Part shown: positions 36,301-45,399 of the stretch, piece after piece
Position numbering within the stretch: the stretch's first letter is position 1
Layout of the letters: each line of letters starts with the position of its first letter
Origin: Planctomycetota bacterium
Lineage (GTDB): Bacteria; Planctomycetota; Planctomycetia; Gemmatales; Gemmataceae
Direction: 5' to 3'
DNA: 64,000 nt
Assembly (NCBI GenBank): GCA_021781415.1
Contig: JAJXWW010000138.1
Span: 23,181 to 87,180, forward strand
Notes under the pieces: model-generated
Seen by the model: only the letters and a program-made list of their open reading frames with translations
What the model was told of the DNA's origin: nothing
Databases searched by the model: none
Made by a program: the position numbers and the translations under genes

Positions 36301-36538
36301 ATGCGGAGGCGTTGTCGTTTGCGGCATCGAGTCCGAGCGAGCGTTCGCCGGAGATGGGATTGCGGCTCCACCCGTCCGCCACTGCGTTGTCCGGGCCGTT
36401 GCGGATGACTTTCCATCCGGATTCGACGTGAAAGTCTTCGGCTTCAACCGCCACCGCCGGGGCGAGTTTGAATTCGGTCTGTCCGGCTGCCGGAAGCACC
36501 ACGATTGCGACGACCATCGGCGCGAGAAGGAAACGCAT
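33377..36538 (-). CDS. Very large secreted putative glycosidase
   Basis: 1053 residues with a signal peptide (about 1-19, [16 protein letters not shown]). The first 200 residues look like a carbohydrate-binding beta-sandwich ([49 protein letters not shown]). The middle (about 360-690) resembles a TIM-barrel glycosidase ([31 protein letters not shown]). The region [34 protein letters not shown] fits a beta-galactosidase trimerisation-like domain, followed by a beta-sandwich end. A polysaccharide-degrading role is inferred; no catalytic acid can be fixed by eye. Confidence 0.72.
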   Translation of the reverse strand: MRFLLAPMVVAIVVLPAAGQTEFKLAPAVAVEAEDFHVESGWKVIRNGPDNAVADGWSRNPISGERSLGLDAANDNASAFLDVTIPASGAYRLWVRYEYPPFRESRFRIALEQDGRTVVDRTVGAKSDPRYGYGDSSAKAQHDPPGGSVGSVEEVVSVPELKAGKARIYLRGTAQPQEPGIAASRKVDLIYLTRDTEDAWRSHYAKHAKAYPLLDAFRDSRGPRHEVRFHNRGDKPADFYIAHVYNRAPWGVSEPEAVRGVAAGGVSAWIPLRMQDTTHFGLTRFSGSSKAFDVELRAFDGAVERTLSGSETIQVYLPSYPGKGEKPRTPMEELDSVFAELKETPPLGKKPTQSLCFGGYVPVGLENDYGRKYAELYAALGLRSLHPALNGPAAIQNLHEVGVDASKCWTATGYRNPPTRMNVDEANRTMERLGLKGKLRYYEYGDDFPLSEWMQLRLQGEVDWAKANRKKIKPITVLARTWFDWLRSQRKDVPLDAYWLDKWGPFNLTRMRPDSSAEAAVQNPRLYVDSLLFYEETVLGYVAEGRKSVKRALGDDVLCGAIDSFQPFSYPHTTTTVKWFRRGAADLARHGDSFWQTGQAWPMMNGYVAEHYRAGLRDNPHGVLRSTISADAPGNTDANFLRSAFTSLAHGATQLDFQAIGMNETFPEHYVDHRAHGRYRTLREVTHAVGLVEDLLPQARPVSSPIALLVSASTERWDMAGVAEDLGGRASAGPNFRKTRLNAHLDRLGMWTALTFLGASPDLIVEEDVTEKGLKDYKILILSGDCLPPELAPAIEEWVRKGGVVLATANTGRYDPYREATDAFEQMFGLQTRQSQERETFFRVRQELPSLKPLDRIVCPGGSLPQLGTRESIEPAEGVSVLARFASNKQPAIVDRRLDKGHILYVAALPGVAYLWSAMQPLAALDRGYDAHSIPRALDPGAKSLLALVLRAARVSPSIEATSSLVDARLLKAPDGYIVPIANYSAEVGQKVTLRIRMGEKMTKAASAYHGELAWKEDGGCVVVTIPSLGYGDMLRLDLDVSTRHTDEESEKP

Positions 36539-36704
36539 CCTGCTTCTCCGTCTTAGCTAGTCTGGGTCTGTCATCCATCTTGTCGCCGCGTCCTGAGCCA
36601 TGCGGCGCGAAACACGACGAGAGTTTACCCGATAGGGCACTTCCGTGGCGAGGCGGGATTTACCGTCCTCGGCTTCTCGCGGCGTGTCCATTCGTGCCCA
36701 AGCC

Positions 36705-37250
36705 CTATCGGCCTTGCGGGTTGTCGTTCGTGTCGTCCAGTTCGATGAGAAAATCGCGCAGTTCGCCACCATCGGGGAGGTGCATTTCTTCCCCCTCTTC
36801 CATGACGAACAATTCGGCGTCGTCATCGGCCACCACGTCGAGCGATTCCAATTCGAGGGGAGAGGGCGGATCGTGGAGCGGCTCGAATGCGGAGTCGGCT
36901 TCCAAGACGGAGTAGTCTTCGCCGCCACTCAGATGATGGAGCGCGCGGTGCGTCAAAACATATTCGACCGCGAATGCGATCGTCCCCAGGGTCAGCCGAT
37001 CTCCGGGGCGCACGGTCTCGACTCCGCGGACGCGCTTGCCGTTGAGGAACGTACCGTTGACGCTTTCGAGATCCTCAACCGTGACGAGATCGTTCTCGAT
37101 GCGGAGCCGACAGTGCAGACGACTGACCTCGGAAGATGGAATGCGAATGGGACAACCGAGGGCGCGGCCCAGGGTCGTCTCCGCGCGGCGCAATTGCGTC
37201 TTCCAGACGCACTTGCCCTTTCGCTGAAAAAGGAGTTGCACTTCGATCAC
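36705..37250 (-). CDS. FHA-domain protein with acidic tail
   Basis: 181 residues from GTG 37250, which follows a GGAG at proper distance; the frame is open to 37340. The FHA domain (about 5-95) has GR at 28-29, SRLH at 43-46, and VNGTFLNGKRV (N65-G66), the phosphothreonine-binding set. The C-terminal third is strongly acidic (LDVVADDDAELFVMEEGEEM). It is the second FHA protein in this window and, with the phosphatases, points to Ser/Thr phosphorylation signalling. No partner is visible in the operon. Confidence 0.88.
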   Translation of the reverse strand: MIEVQLLFQRKGKCVWKTQLRRAETTLGRALGCPIRIPSSEVSRLHCRLRIENDLVTVEDLESVNGTFLNGKRVRGVETVRPGDRLTLGTIAFAVEYVLTHRALHHLSGGEDYSVLEADSAFEPLHDPPSPLELESLDVVADDDAELFVMEEGEEMHLPDGGELRDFLIELDDTNDNPQGR

Positions 37251-37326
37251 GAGCTTCGTCTCCGCAAGGCGAGTCGTTGGCTTTAGGATAAGCGGAGGAG
37301 AGAAAGAGAGCAAGGTGAAGAAACCA

Positions 37327-37377
37327 AGCCAGCAGCACAAGCGAGGGAAAAAGATTCCCTCGCTTGTGCTGCTGGCT
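37327..37377. terminator. Perfect 23-bp hairpin
   Basis: Arms 37327-37349 (AGCCAGCAGCACAAGCGAGG followed by GAA) and 37355-37377 are exactly complementary with a 5-base loop. It lies between the 1535-residue protein gene and the FHA gene, so on the minus strand it is just after the former's stop and before the latter's start. Confidence 0.75.
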
Positions 37378-37397
37378 CCGTAGCGATCCGACTTGTC

Positions 37398-37423
37398 CCT
37401 CTCCCCTGGCTACAGGGGAGAGG
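37398..37423. terminator. 11-bp hairpin with loop GCTA
   Basis: CCTCTCCCCTG (37398-37408) pairs perfectly with CAGGGGAGAGG (37413-37423). It follows the stop of the 1535-residue gene on the minus strand by about 30 bases, next to the longer hairpin at 37327. Confidence 0.65.
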
Positions 37424-37454
37424 AAGATGTCACAATTCCCTCGGAAAAAGTGGG

Positions 37455-40400
37455 TTAGCGTGCGCCCGGGATGGTCGGATTGACCACGACGGGGACGTTT
37501 TGCACGCCGGTTACGGTGTTGAAGATCGGCGTCATCGACAGGCGAACGTAGCGCCGGTCGGCCGAGATGACCGCCGAAGCCGTCACGTCCATCGCGTTCT
37601 GCACGAACGGTTTGACGCGGGTTTGATACAGGGTGCGGTCGTCCGAGGGCAAGGTGGAATCGGATCGACCGGACTTCAGCGAACTGGGCAGCACGGGCAC
37701 GCCTTGGGTGGCGAAACCGCCGCCGACGCGCTTGCCGAGGCCGGTGACTTCAGGATCGGCCATCGCTCGCAGTTTGTAGAGAACCTTATCCTGGCTGTCC
37801 ACGGAAGCCAGGTCGGAGTCCGAAGCGCGATGGGCGCTGGGCGGTGGAACGTAGGCCGTCTCCACACGCCGACCGCCATCGAGTTTCACCTTAATGCGCT
37901 CCGAAAGGTGCGATTTCAGTTCGACGGTCAGCAACTGTTCGTACTCTTCGGGCGTGCCCTGGTGGCGGATGATCTTGATCTGGGCTTTGCCACCCAGCGG
38001 ATGCCCCCAGACCTTTTCGACTTCGATCTCGTAATCGCCGGAGAACGCCTCGGCGGCGAGATACGTTTCGTTGGTCATGTCGGCCAACGAATCGCCGATC
38101 AGCACGCCGCCACCGACGGTCTGACGGTGCAGCGGCGAACACAAGCTGCCGGTCGGCTCGACGACGTGCAAATCGAGGTCGGCGTCGCCCTGCCAGTTGA
38201 GCTTGACGACGAGATCGCGGACGCGCTTCCCTCCGGTAGACTTGCGCAGACTCTCGGCGTCTTCCTTGCGCCCTTCCTTGTCGAGCAGATTGGCCAACGT
38301 ATCCACTTTCTGAAGGGCCAATTCTTGCATCTTCCGGCTCTCGACCGGCCAATCGTGGCTGAGGAGATTGCCCGCGGCCCATTGCATCGACTTGGGATCG
38401 CGAGCCAACTCGGCGTAGTTGAGCGCCTCGGCGTAGGGCTTCGCCGCACCCGGTTGGACGAGGGCGGCCTGACGGCAGAAGGCCAAAGCCAAGCCGAATT
38501 TCTCCTCCTTCGCCAAGGCCGGGGCCGCTTGCAAGAACCCGCCGGCGTCGTTGGGCTCCATGTCGGCCGTGGACACCTCGGCTCGTTCGATGTCCTCGGT
38601 CGAGCCGCCCGCCATGCGCAACGCCAGGGCGAGAGACTGATAGACCCACGGTTGGACGACGATTCCTTGGCGCAGATTGGCCTTGAGGAATTCGACGGCG
38701 TGATCGAACTTGCCGCGCAAGACCAGGAAGTCCGCCGTGGCGATAATCAGACCGGGACTTTCGACTCCCTTGGCGAGGGCGTTCTGCCAAACGGTGCGCG
38801 GATCGAGCTTGGGATCGAACGGATCGGGCCGTTCTTCCCCATTACCGGCGACTTGCACTTTGGGATCGCGTCTGCCAGGCAAGGCAGCCATCTGGGCCGC
38901 AGGCGGGATAATCAGGTTGCTGGCGCGGGTATGAATGGTCGAGGTTCCCTTGACGGCCAAGGCCATGGCCGGTGGGAAGAAGCCCAACTGATTGTACTCC
39001 TTGTTCAACCCTTCCGGATTCTTCTCTTCATCCAGCGGATTGACGGGCTGTCCGGTGGTGAAGTCGATGTACGGTCCCCAATCGCCGGGCTTGCCGACGA
39101 CTTGGCGGATCAGGTTGATGAGGATGTTGCTCTGGTTGCCGCCTTGGAGACCGAATTGGCCGCCGAGGTTGCCGAACTGGCCGAGCGCCTGACCGCCGAA
39201 ACCGGCGATGCCGCCCATGCCGTTGTTCTGGCCGCCTTGGAAGTTACCTTGGAATCCACCCTGAGCGCCGAGTTGATTGAACCCTTGACCGCCCAGACCG
39301 GCGATACCGCCGACACCGCCGAGGCCGCCGAGGTTGCCGCCCATGCCGATCATGTTGCCGGCCATGCCGCCCATGCCGGCCATGCCGATGCCGCGCATAC
39401 CCATGCCGCCCATGCCACCGATACCGGCGAAACCGCCCAGCGCTCCGGCGGACATGCCGAACAGCGTGGAGGAGGCCATGAGCATGGAGGTGTTAATGGC
39501 ATTCGGAATCGGGATGACGAGATCGGCGGCCGGATAGACGCGCACCGTCTTCTCCGCCCCGGCAAACGCGCCGGTGGTAATCTCGATTTGATCGCGGCGA
39601 ATCAAGAACGTCGCGCCGGATTGCGTTTGCCCCGAAACGCGGCGAAGGATCTTGCGCAGGACGTTCGACAGCGTGGTTTGCATCGGCGGGATGGGCGTCT
39701 GAGCGATTTCCAGTTTGCCCACTTCATTCACCATCTCCACTTTGAATGCCGTGTCGTTGATGTCGAAGTTGAGGTTGTAGCGCTTCGACAACAGATCGAG
39801 CGCATCGCTGAGCGTGGCGCGAGCGTCGTCGATGCCGTCGAACTTCACGACTTTGGAAAGCTCCTGGCGCAATTCGAGACCGCGCGTCGGCATGTCTGCG
39901 CCGAAGGTAGCCGACTCGTAGCGTGCCTTGCGCATCTCGGACAAAGCCCGCCACTTGGCCGCCGGTGGAAACTCGACGGGCGGCTCATCCGGGAACGGGA
40001 CGTGCGAGCGTTCGACTTCCAATAGCACGTTCAACCAACGTTCTTGACGAATGCGTTTCAGTTCGCGTTGTTCGCGGAGATGGTAGCCGGCCAGGGCGGT
40101 GGCGTAGGCCCCCGTCACGGCGGGAGGGACCGGCAAACCCTGGTCGATCAGATCCTTGCGGATCGACTGGGCCTGAACGTAAGCCTGTTGCTCGCGCGCT
40201 TGATTCATCAGGTTGTGGTAGACCCTCATGCGTTCGCGGACGCGATCTTGTTCGAGGCGTTCTTGAGCGCTAAGCGTGGTCCGGGCGTTGGCATTGGCCA
40301 TCAGCCGCAATGCCTCGTCTTGATCGCGACGCACCACCGCGCCACGAACGTCCACGTTCTGCAGCGCCCGTTCGAGTTGGTCGCTGAGAGCCGCGCGGCG

Positions 40401-42062
40401 CGCGAGGCTGATGTCCGGGTTGGTGCGGACGCCATCCAACGTGCGCTTGAGAAAATCGTGCGCGTCGTCGGGCCGCGTTACCACCAAGCGGCTGGCCTGA
40501 CGAATGGCTTCGTTGACAATGCCGGTTTGCTCTTGATCGACGACGGCCTGACGAGCCTTGACGTCGTTGAGGCGATTCTTCTCGGCTTGATCCGGGGCCA
40601 ACGGCGGATCTTTTTTGTCCGGATCGGCGAAGATTTGCTCGACGGGCTGCTTCACGAAGTTACCGCCCCACTTCTCATCGACTTTCTTGAAGCGAACGAT
40701 GTCGCCCTTTTTCAATTCCAGCGACTTCTTCACTTCATCGAGCGTTTTTTTGCCGGAACGCAGATCGCGCACCAACTGAAGACCAGCGAGGGCGCGAACC
40801 GAAGTGGGATCGGCTTGCAGAGCGCGTTCGTACAAGCGTTGGGCGGCGTCAAACTTTTTCTTTTCCAAGGCCCACTCGGCTTGAGCGATCAAATCGGCGC
40901 GAGCCAGCTGATTGTTCTCGTAGGCATAAGCCAAGGCGCGATCCGCTTGCAGAAGAGCCGGACGGTCCTTGCGCTCCTTCCATTGATCGAGCATGTTGAC
41001 GAGGAAGAAGTTGTCGTCGTCGGCGGGCGGCATCTTCAGCGACCGATTCAGGCGAACGTCCTCGCCGCGCACTTTGCCCGTCAGCGTGTAATCGAGAGGC
41101 GGCTCGTTGTTGGCGGGTTCGCCCTTGAACTGAGCCAGGACGAGAGCGGGCACATCGGGCCGCAGGGGCGGCAGCTTCGACGGCAGCATCTCGACGATGC
41201 GGGCGGGCAATTTGATTTCGCAATCGTAGAGAATCGGTTGAGCAATCGCTTCCAGCAGTTGGGTCGACCACAGGTCCGGCGTGCTGCCGAGTCCGAAGCG
41301 GACCACTTTGCCGCCCGTGCCGTTGGCCAAGCCGTGCAGGTTGTACGGATCGAGATAGCCGCCCATCGGCACGCTGAAAAAGGCGATCTGATTGGCGATC
41401 ATGTCCTTGCACAGGGTGGATCGCAAGTCGGCGTCGATGGGGCCGGCAATGCTCTGTCCGCTGCCGAGGAAGACGATCGCGCGTTGACGATCCTTTTTGC
41501 CGTCGAAGGTTTTCAACACTTGAGGCAAGGCGTCGCGGAGGTTGACGGCACCCGCCGGATAATCGCTTTCGAGTTTCTTCAATGCCGCCGCCGCGTCTTT
41601 GGCCGGTTGGAACCCTTTGGTCAAATCGTGGGGCCGGGTGTTGACCGTCCACAGAGCGACGCGATCGTCCGCGCCGAGCTTGTCGACGAATTTCTTGGTC
41701 AGCACTTGAAGCGACTTCCAATCCGCCCCGGCCATGTGGGCGGCCGTGTCGAGAAGAACCAGATAATCGCGCGGCAGCGGTGCGGCCGCCTTCAGATTCG
41801 GTTTCACTTGCAGCGCCAGCAAGGTTTCTTTCCGGTCGGCCCGATGGTAGAGAACGAGGGGCCGATCCGCGAAGCGCGACAGCGACATTTCCTCAACGGC
41901 GTGCGGATCGTAGGCGATCACATCGTTGGGCCGCTTGGCATCGGTGCTGTCGAGCGGGCTTTTGCCGCGCGGGGCCGAGCGACCCCACAGATGCGCGGTG
42001 GCCAGCAAGCCGATCAGCGTCAGCACGGAGCCGACCGCTAGTAGCCGGCGAACTGCAAACAT
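37455..42062 (-). CDS. 1535-residue vWA/TPR/STN-like/Gly-rich/YfaP-like mosaic protein
   Basis: An N-terminal membrane anchor (about 5-25) is followed by a von Willebrand A-type domain (about 98-260), whose metal site is degenerate (DTAAH at 105-109 instead of DxSxS). A TPR-like region lies at 400-470, a coiled, charged stretch at 500-720, an STN/secretin-like fold at about 738-825 (LSDALDLLSKRYNLNFDI), and a long Gly/Met/Gln-rich stretch at about 870-985. A second TPR-like region and a YfaP/DUF2135-like beta domain at about 1275-1361 (NWQGDADLDLHVVEPTG) precede the C-terminus. Function unknown; perhaps an envelope-spanning scaffold. Confidence 0.85.
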   Translation of the reverse strand: MFAVRRLLAVGSVLTLIGLLATAHLWGRSAPRGKSPLDSTDAKRPNDVIAYDPHAVEEMSLSRFADRPLVLYHRADRKETLLALQVKPNLKAAAPLPRDYLVLLDTAAHMAGADWKSLQVLTKKFVDKLGADDRVALWTVNTRPHDLTKGFQPAKDAAAALKKLESDYPAGAVNLRDALPQVLKTFDGKKDRQRAIVFLGSGQSIAGPIDADLRSTLCKDMIANQIAFFSVPMGGYLDPYNLHGLANGTGGKVVRFGLGSTPDLWSTQLLEAIAQPILYDCEIKLPARIVEMLPSKLPPLRPDVPALVLAQFKGEPANNEPPLDYTLTGKVRGEDVRLNRSLKMPPADDDNFFLVNMLDQWKERKDRPALLQADRALAYAYENNQLARADLIAQAEWALEKKKFDAAQRLYERALQADPTSVRALAGLQLVRDLRSGKKTLDEVKKSLELKKGDIVRFKKVDEKWGGNFVKQPVEQIFADPDKKDPPLAPDQAEKNRLNDVKARQAVVDQEQTGIVNEAIRQASRLVVTRPDDAHDFLKRTLDGVRTNPDISLARRAALSDQLERALQNVDVRGAVVRRDQDEALRLMANANARTTLSAQERLEQDRVRERMRVYHNLMNQAREQQAYVQAQSIRKDLIDQGLPVPPAVTGAYATALAGYHLREQRELKRIRQERWLNVLLEVERSHVPFPDEPPVEFPPAAKWRALSEMRKARYESATFGADMPTRGLELRQELSKVVKFDGIDDARATLSDALDLLSKRYNLNFDINDTAFKVEMVNEVGKLEIAQTPIPPMQTTLSNVLRKILRRVSGQTQSGATFLIRRDQIEITTGAFAGAEKTVRVYPAADLVIPIPNAINTSMLMASSTLFGMSAGALGGFAGIGGMGGMGMRGIGMAGMGGMAGNMIGMGGNLGGLGGVGGIAGLGGQGFNQLGAQGGFQGNFQGGQNNGMGGIAGFGGQALGQFGNLGGQFGLQGGNQSNILINLIRQVVGKPGDWGPYIDFTTGQPVNPLDEEKNPEGLNKEYNQLGFFPPAMALAVKGTSTIHTRASNLIIPPAAQMAALPGRRDPKVQVAGNGEERPDPFDPKLDPRTVWQNALAKGVESPGLIIATADFLVLRGKFDHAVEFLKANLRQGIVVQPWVYQSLALALRMAGGSTEDIERAEVSTADMEPNDAGGFLQAAPALAKEEKFGLALAFCRQAALVQPGAAKPYAEALNYAELARDPKSMQWAAGNLLSHDWPVESRKMQELALQKVDTLANLLDKEGRKEDAESLRKSTGGKRVRDLVVKLNWQGDADLDLHVVEPTGSLCSPLHRQTVGGGVLIGDSLADMTNETYLAAEAFSGDYEIEVEKVWGHPLGGKAQIKIIRHQGTPEEYEQLLTVELKSHLSERIKVKLDGGRRVETAYVPPPSAHRASDSDLASVDSQDKVLYKLRAMADPEVTGLGKRVGGGFATQGVPVLPSSLKSGRSDSTLPSDDRTLYQTRVKPFVQNAMDVTASAVISADRRYVRLSMTPIFNTVTGVQNVPVVVNPTIPGAR

Positions 42063-42630
42063 GAGCTTTTCCCCCTGATCTCTTGTGTAAAGTACGCCGT
42101 CTCCTCATCCTGCCCTGTCCCAACGGGGGAGAGCATGGGGTTTGGAGCAGCGGCGAATGGAGAACGAACCTCGGTGCGCCGATTCCGACCCTCAACAAGA
42201 TGAATTGTAAAAGGCACAAGACTTGCGCCGCCAGAGAAAAAACTCTCGTTCGCCCCAAACCGCGCAGACCGCGCCGTCGTCGTTGCTAGAACTCTTTCGC
42301 CGCGTGCAATCGTCGCCGCCGGAGTTTTCCGCGAATCTCGAACTTATCTTCAGCCGAGAAGGGTATTCGGTCGATTTTATCTCTGGATCGACAGAACGCG
42401 CGGGCGCGTCGAGATGGGATTCCTATCTCGTTCTCAATGGAGAAGTTACGACATTCCCTGACCCGTTCTGTCGCGTCCGAAAGCCCGACGCGAGCCGATG
42501 GGAGGCACGTCTGGTTGATTTTTCCCTTCTGTCATGTTATCAGCCTGCTCGCGGGAGAATAGGGCCGCTCGACCGTTCGCGGCTGGGTGATCCGTTTCCC
42601 GCCGGTGCGCCACGGAAGTGAGGAGAAGGC
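42063..42630. other. Long intergenic region between mosaic gene and ABC permease
   Basis: 568 bases. A plus-strand frame (42223-42621) of 132 codons is open, but has low-complexity start and no homology or clear ribosome-binding site, so I do not call it. GAGGAGAAGGC just before 42631 is the ribosome-binding site of the permease. Nothing else is recognised. Confidence 0.45.
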
Positions 42631-43455
42631 ATGCACGCCTATCTGGGGGCTATCTGGAAGTGCCGGTTCTTTTGGCTGTCGCTGGTTAAAATGGATCTGC
42701 GCTCGCGGTATCGCGGCTCACTCCTTGGCCTGTGCTGGTCGTTGCTGCATCCCATTGCCATGACGACGATCCTGTGCGTGGTGTTTCGCTTCGCCTTCCA
42801 TCAGGCTTTGGACACCTACGCGCCGTTGGTGTTCACGGGGCTGACCTTCTGGGGATTCATCAGTGCTTCGGTTATCCAGGGCTGCAACTGTTTCTTTCAG
42901 GGCGAATCGTACATCCGCCAATTTCCAGCACCGATGGCGATCTATCCCCTTCGCAACGTCTTGGGCGCGGCCTTTCATTTCGGAATCGGCATGATGCTGG
43001 CCATCGTCATCGGTTTCGTCTACGGACCCGACGTGCGCGAGATCTACGGCAACCCCTCGGCCACGCGATTCCATCAGCTGCTCAGTCTGCCCAGTCTGCT
43101 TCCCACATGCCTCTTGCTCTTAATGCTCGGCTGGAGTCTTTCCATCCTGTTTGGCTTGCTCAGTGTCCGCTTCCGCGATACGCGCCACCTGACCGAAATC
43201 GCTCTCCAAGGCATGTTCTATTTGACCCCGGTGATGTACACCATCGACACCTTTAAGAATCAGCAACGACTGACACGGCTGTTGCACTGCAATCCGTTGG
43301 TGCCGTTCCTCGATCTCATCCGCGAACCCATCCTATTTGGCCGAGTTCCAAGCCTCGCGACCTACGCTTTATCGGCAGCGGTCGTCTCGGTCTCGGTCCT
43401 CTTGGCCATGGCGGCATTGCGAATTGAGGAACGCCGTCTTATCTTCCATCTGTGA
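42631..43455 (+). CDS. ABC-2 type polysaccharide exporter permease (Wzm-like)
   Basis: 274 residues, six predicted membrane helices. Features of polysaccharide/lipopolysaccharide exporters: the amphipathic start WLSLVKMDLRSRYRGSLLGLCW, LTFWGFISASVIQGCNCF with the following GESYIRQFPAP, and the C-terminal PFLDLIREPILFGRVP region. It forms the membrane channel that moves a lipid-linked glycan outward, powered by the ATPase encoded 57 bases downstream. Start ATG has GAGGAG just upstream. Likely operon with the ATPase and manA. Confidence 0.92.
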   Translation: MHAYLGAIWKCRFFWLSLVKMDLRSRYRGSLLGLCWSLLHPIAMTTILCVVFRFAFHQALDTYAPLVFTGLTFWGFISASVIQGCNCFFQGESYIRQFPAPMAIYPLRNVLGAAFHFGIGMMLAIVIGFVYGPDVREIYGNPSATRFHQLLSLPSLLPTCLLLLMLGWSLSILFGLLSVRFRDTRHLTEIALQGMFYLTPVMYTIDTFKNQQRLTRLLHCNPLVPFLDLIREPILFGRVPSLATYALSAAVVSVSVLLAMAALRIEERRLIFHL

Positions 43456-43512
43456 GAAACGAGACACCGCCGATTGGATGGGGTCATCTTCGCTCGAATC
43501 GAGGATTCCGAC

Positions 43513-44268
43513 ATGGCTCGAATCGAACTAGAACAGGTGAATCTAACCTTTCACGTCCGCCAAGAGCGGGGCGTGCGCCTGAAAGACTTCATTTTGAAGC
43601 GTTTGTTCATGCCCTCAAGAAATCCGGGCATGAAGGTTCACGCCCTCCGCGACATCAATTTGCGACTCGAGCGCGGCGACCGATTGGGCATCATCGGTCA
43701 CAATGGAGCGGGGAAGAGTACGATCTTGAAATTGTTGGCTGGCATCTATCAGCCCTCCAGCGGCCGACGCCTCGTCGAAGGCCGCATCTCCTCGCTGTTC
43801 GACATCGCCCTTGGTTTTGAGGGAGAGGCCAACGGATGGGAGAACATCTCCTTCCGCAGCTATCTCCAGGGCGAGACGCCGACGAGCGTGCGCGCCAAAA
43901 AGCAGGCCATCGCCGAGTTCAGCGAGCTGGGCGAATTTCTCAACATGCCGGTGCGTTTCTATTCGGCTGGTATGATGGTACGGTTGGCGTTTTCGATCGC
44001 CACCGCCATCGAGCCGGAGATATTGTTGGTGGATGAGGTATTGAGTGTCGGCGACTTGGCGTTTCAGAACAAAGCGCGGGAACGGATGCGCGAAATGATG
44101 GCCAAGGCCCATCTGATGGTTGTCGTCAGCCACGATCTCGACGCCATGCCCCAGATGTGCAATCGAGCCGTGTGGATGGATCACGGTCAAGTCCGCGCGA
44201 TGGGACCATGCGCAGAGGTCGTCGCAGCCTATCGCGCCTCGGTCGAAGGCCACGCCCTCGCCGCATAA
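43513..44268 (+). CDS. Polysaccharide ABC exporter ATP-binding protein (Wzt-like)
   Basis: 251 residues from ATG 43513 (GAGG at good distance; an upstream in-frame ATG at 43474 is poorer). Walker A is GHNGAGKST (62-70), the signature is YSAGMMVRLAF, and Walker B is ILLVDEVLSVGD. The KTGE-like insertion VRLKDFILKRLF typical of capsule/O-antigen ATPases is present. It lacks the long C-terminal carbohydrate-binding domain of some Wzt proteins. Couples ATP hydrolysis to glycan export with the permease. Confidence 0.94.
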   Translation: MARIELEQVNLTFHVRQERGVRLKDFILKRLFMPSRNPGMKVHALRDINLRLERGDRLGIIGHNGAGKSTILKLLAGIYQPSSGRRLVEGRISSLFDIALGFEGEANGWENISFRSYLQGETPTSVRAKKQAIAEFSELGEFLNMPVRFYSAGMMVRLAFSIATAIEPEILLVDEVLSVGDLAFQNKARERMREMMAKAHLMVVVSHDLDAMPQMCNRAVWMDHGQVRAMGPCAEVVAAYRASVEGHALAA

Positions 44269-44291
44269 CCGGGTACGCCGGGGAGAGCAAC

Positions 44292-45293
44292 GTGAACGCA
44301 CCCCTTCGCTTTACGTCGCATCTGCGTCCGATGGTCTGGGGCGGTCGCCAGCTGGGCGAGGTTCTGGGCAAGCCATTGGCCGACGAAGCGCTCTACGGCG
44401 AAGCCTGGGAGGTCAGCGATCATCCGTCGCACGCCAGCGCAGTGACGCACGGCCCTCACCGGGGTCTCACCTTGCGGCACCTCATGGAGCATCACGCCGA
44501 CGGGTTGCTCGGCGCGGCTGCGAAACGCCACGCTCGTTTTCCTTGGCTCATCAAACTTCTCGACGCCTGGGATTGGCTTTCGGTCCAGGTGCATCCCAAC
44601 GATACGAACGTCGTGCAATGGTGGCCGGGTGAAGGCGGAAAGACCGAGGCCTGGTTCGTATTGGCCGCCTCGCCCGCCAGCCGGGTCTATGCGGGACTCT
44701 TGCCGGGAGTGGACGAGCAGCATCTCCGACGAGCGCTCCGCGAAGGCACGGTCGGCGACTGTCTGCATCAATTCTCACCCCGTCCGGGCGATTGCGTATT
44801 CCTGCCGGCCGGCACCGTTCACGCGGTCGGCGGCGGCGTCCTCATGGCCGAGGTGCAACAAACCAGCGATGCCACCTTCCGTCTCTTCGACTGGAACCGC
44901 CGAGACGCACAGGGGCAGTCTCGACAGCTGCACATCGAAGAAGCCCTCGCCTGCATCGACTGGAGTGCAGGCCCCATAACCCCGCTCCGAGCGCGCGGCT
45001 ATCCCGGCGCGGACGACACCCCATCGCGCTCCTCCGAAACATTCCGCCAGCACCTCGTTGCGTGCGACTATTTTTCACTCGATTACCTTCGATCCGACAC
45101 GCCTTTTTCGTGTGGAGGCGGGGGCGTTTTGCATGCGCTGATCGTATTGCACGGTCGCGGCCACTTGAGCCACGGCGGCGAATCGCATTCACTGAGCGCC
45201 GGAGACACTTGGCTGATGCCCGCCTCTCTCGATTCGGTCTTCTGTCAACCCGACGGCGAGTTGGGCATCCTTCTGGCGAGTCTGCCGCAATGA
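44292..45293 (+). CDS. manA: Mannose-6-phosphate isomerase, class I
   Basis: 333 residues from GTG 44292, 6 bases after GGGGAGAG. It interconverts mannose 6-phosphate and fructose 6-phosphate and so supplies activated mannose for glycans. Zinc ligands of the cupin fold are visible: Q and H in SVQVHPND, E in GKTEAWF, and H in PAGTVHAVGGG. Its position 23 bases after the exporter ATPase suggests the exported glycan contains mannose or derived sugars. The frame is open further upstream, but only by overlapping the ATPase gene. Confidence 0.94.
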   Translation: MNAPLRFTSHLRPMVWGGRQLGEVLGKPLADEALYGEAWEVSDHPSHASAVTHGPHRGLTLRHLMEHHADGLLGAAAKRHARFPWLIKLLDAWDWLSVQVHPNDTNVVQWWPGEGGKTEAWFVLAASPASRVYAGLLPGVDEQHLRRALREGTVGDCLHQFSPRPGDCVFLPAGTVHAVGGGVLMAEVQQTSDATFRLFDWNRRDAQGQSRQLHIEEALACIDWSAGPITPLRARGYPGADDTPSRSSETFRQHLVACDYFSLDYLRSDTPFSCGGGGVLHALIVLHGRGHLSHGGESHSLSAGDTWLMPASLDSVFCQPDGELGILLASLPQ

Positions 45294-45399
45294 GCCTCTC
45301 GATCCCGTCCCAGCCGCCATCGACCCCTGGAGAAGTTCCGTCCCTCGGCATAGAATAAAGGAACCCGTGTGGGACGGAGAGGTTCTTTCGTGAGGCTGT

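Noticed and set aside
37500..42041. Two very long plus-strand frames (about 840 and 665 codons) opposite the mosaic protein gene
   Set aside because: Their composition mirrors the reverse gene; the vWA, STN and YfaP features all come from the minus strand.
42223..42621. 132-codon plus-strand frame before the permease
   Set aside because: No homology, no ribosome-binding site and low-complexity start; treated as intergenic.
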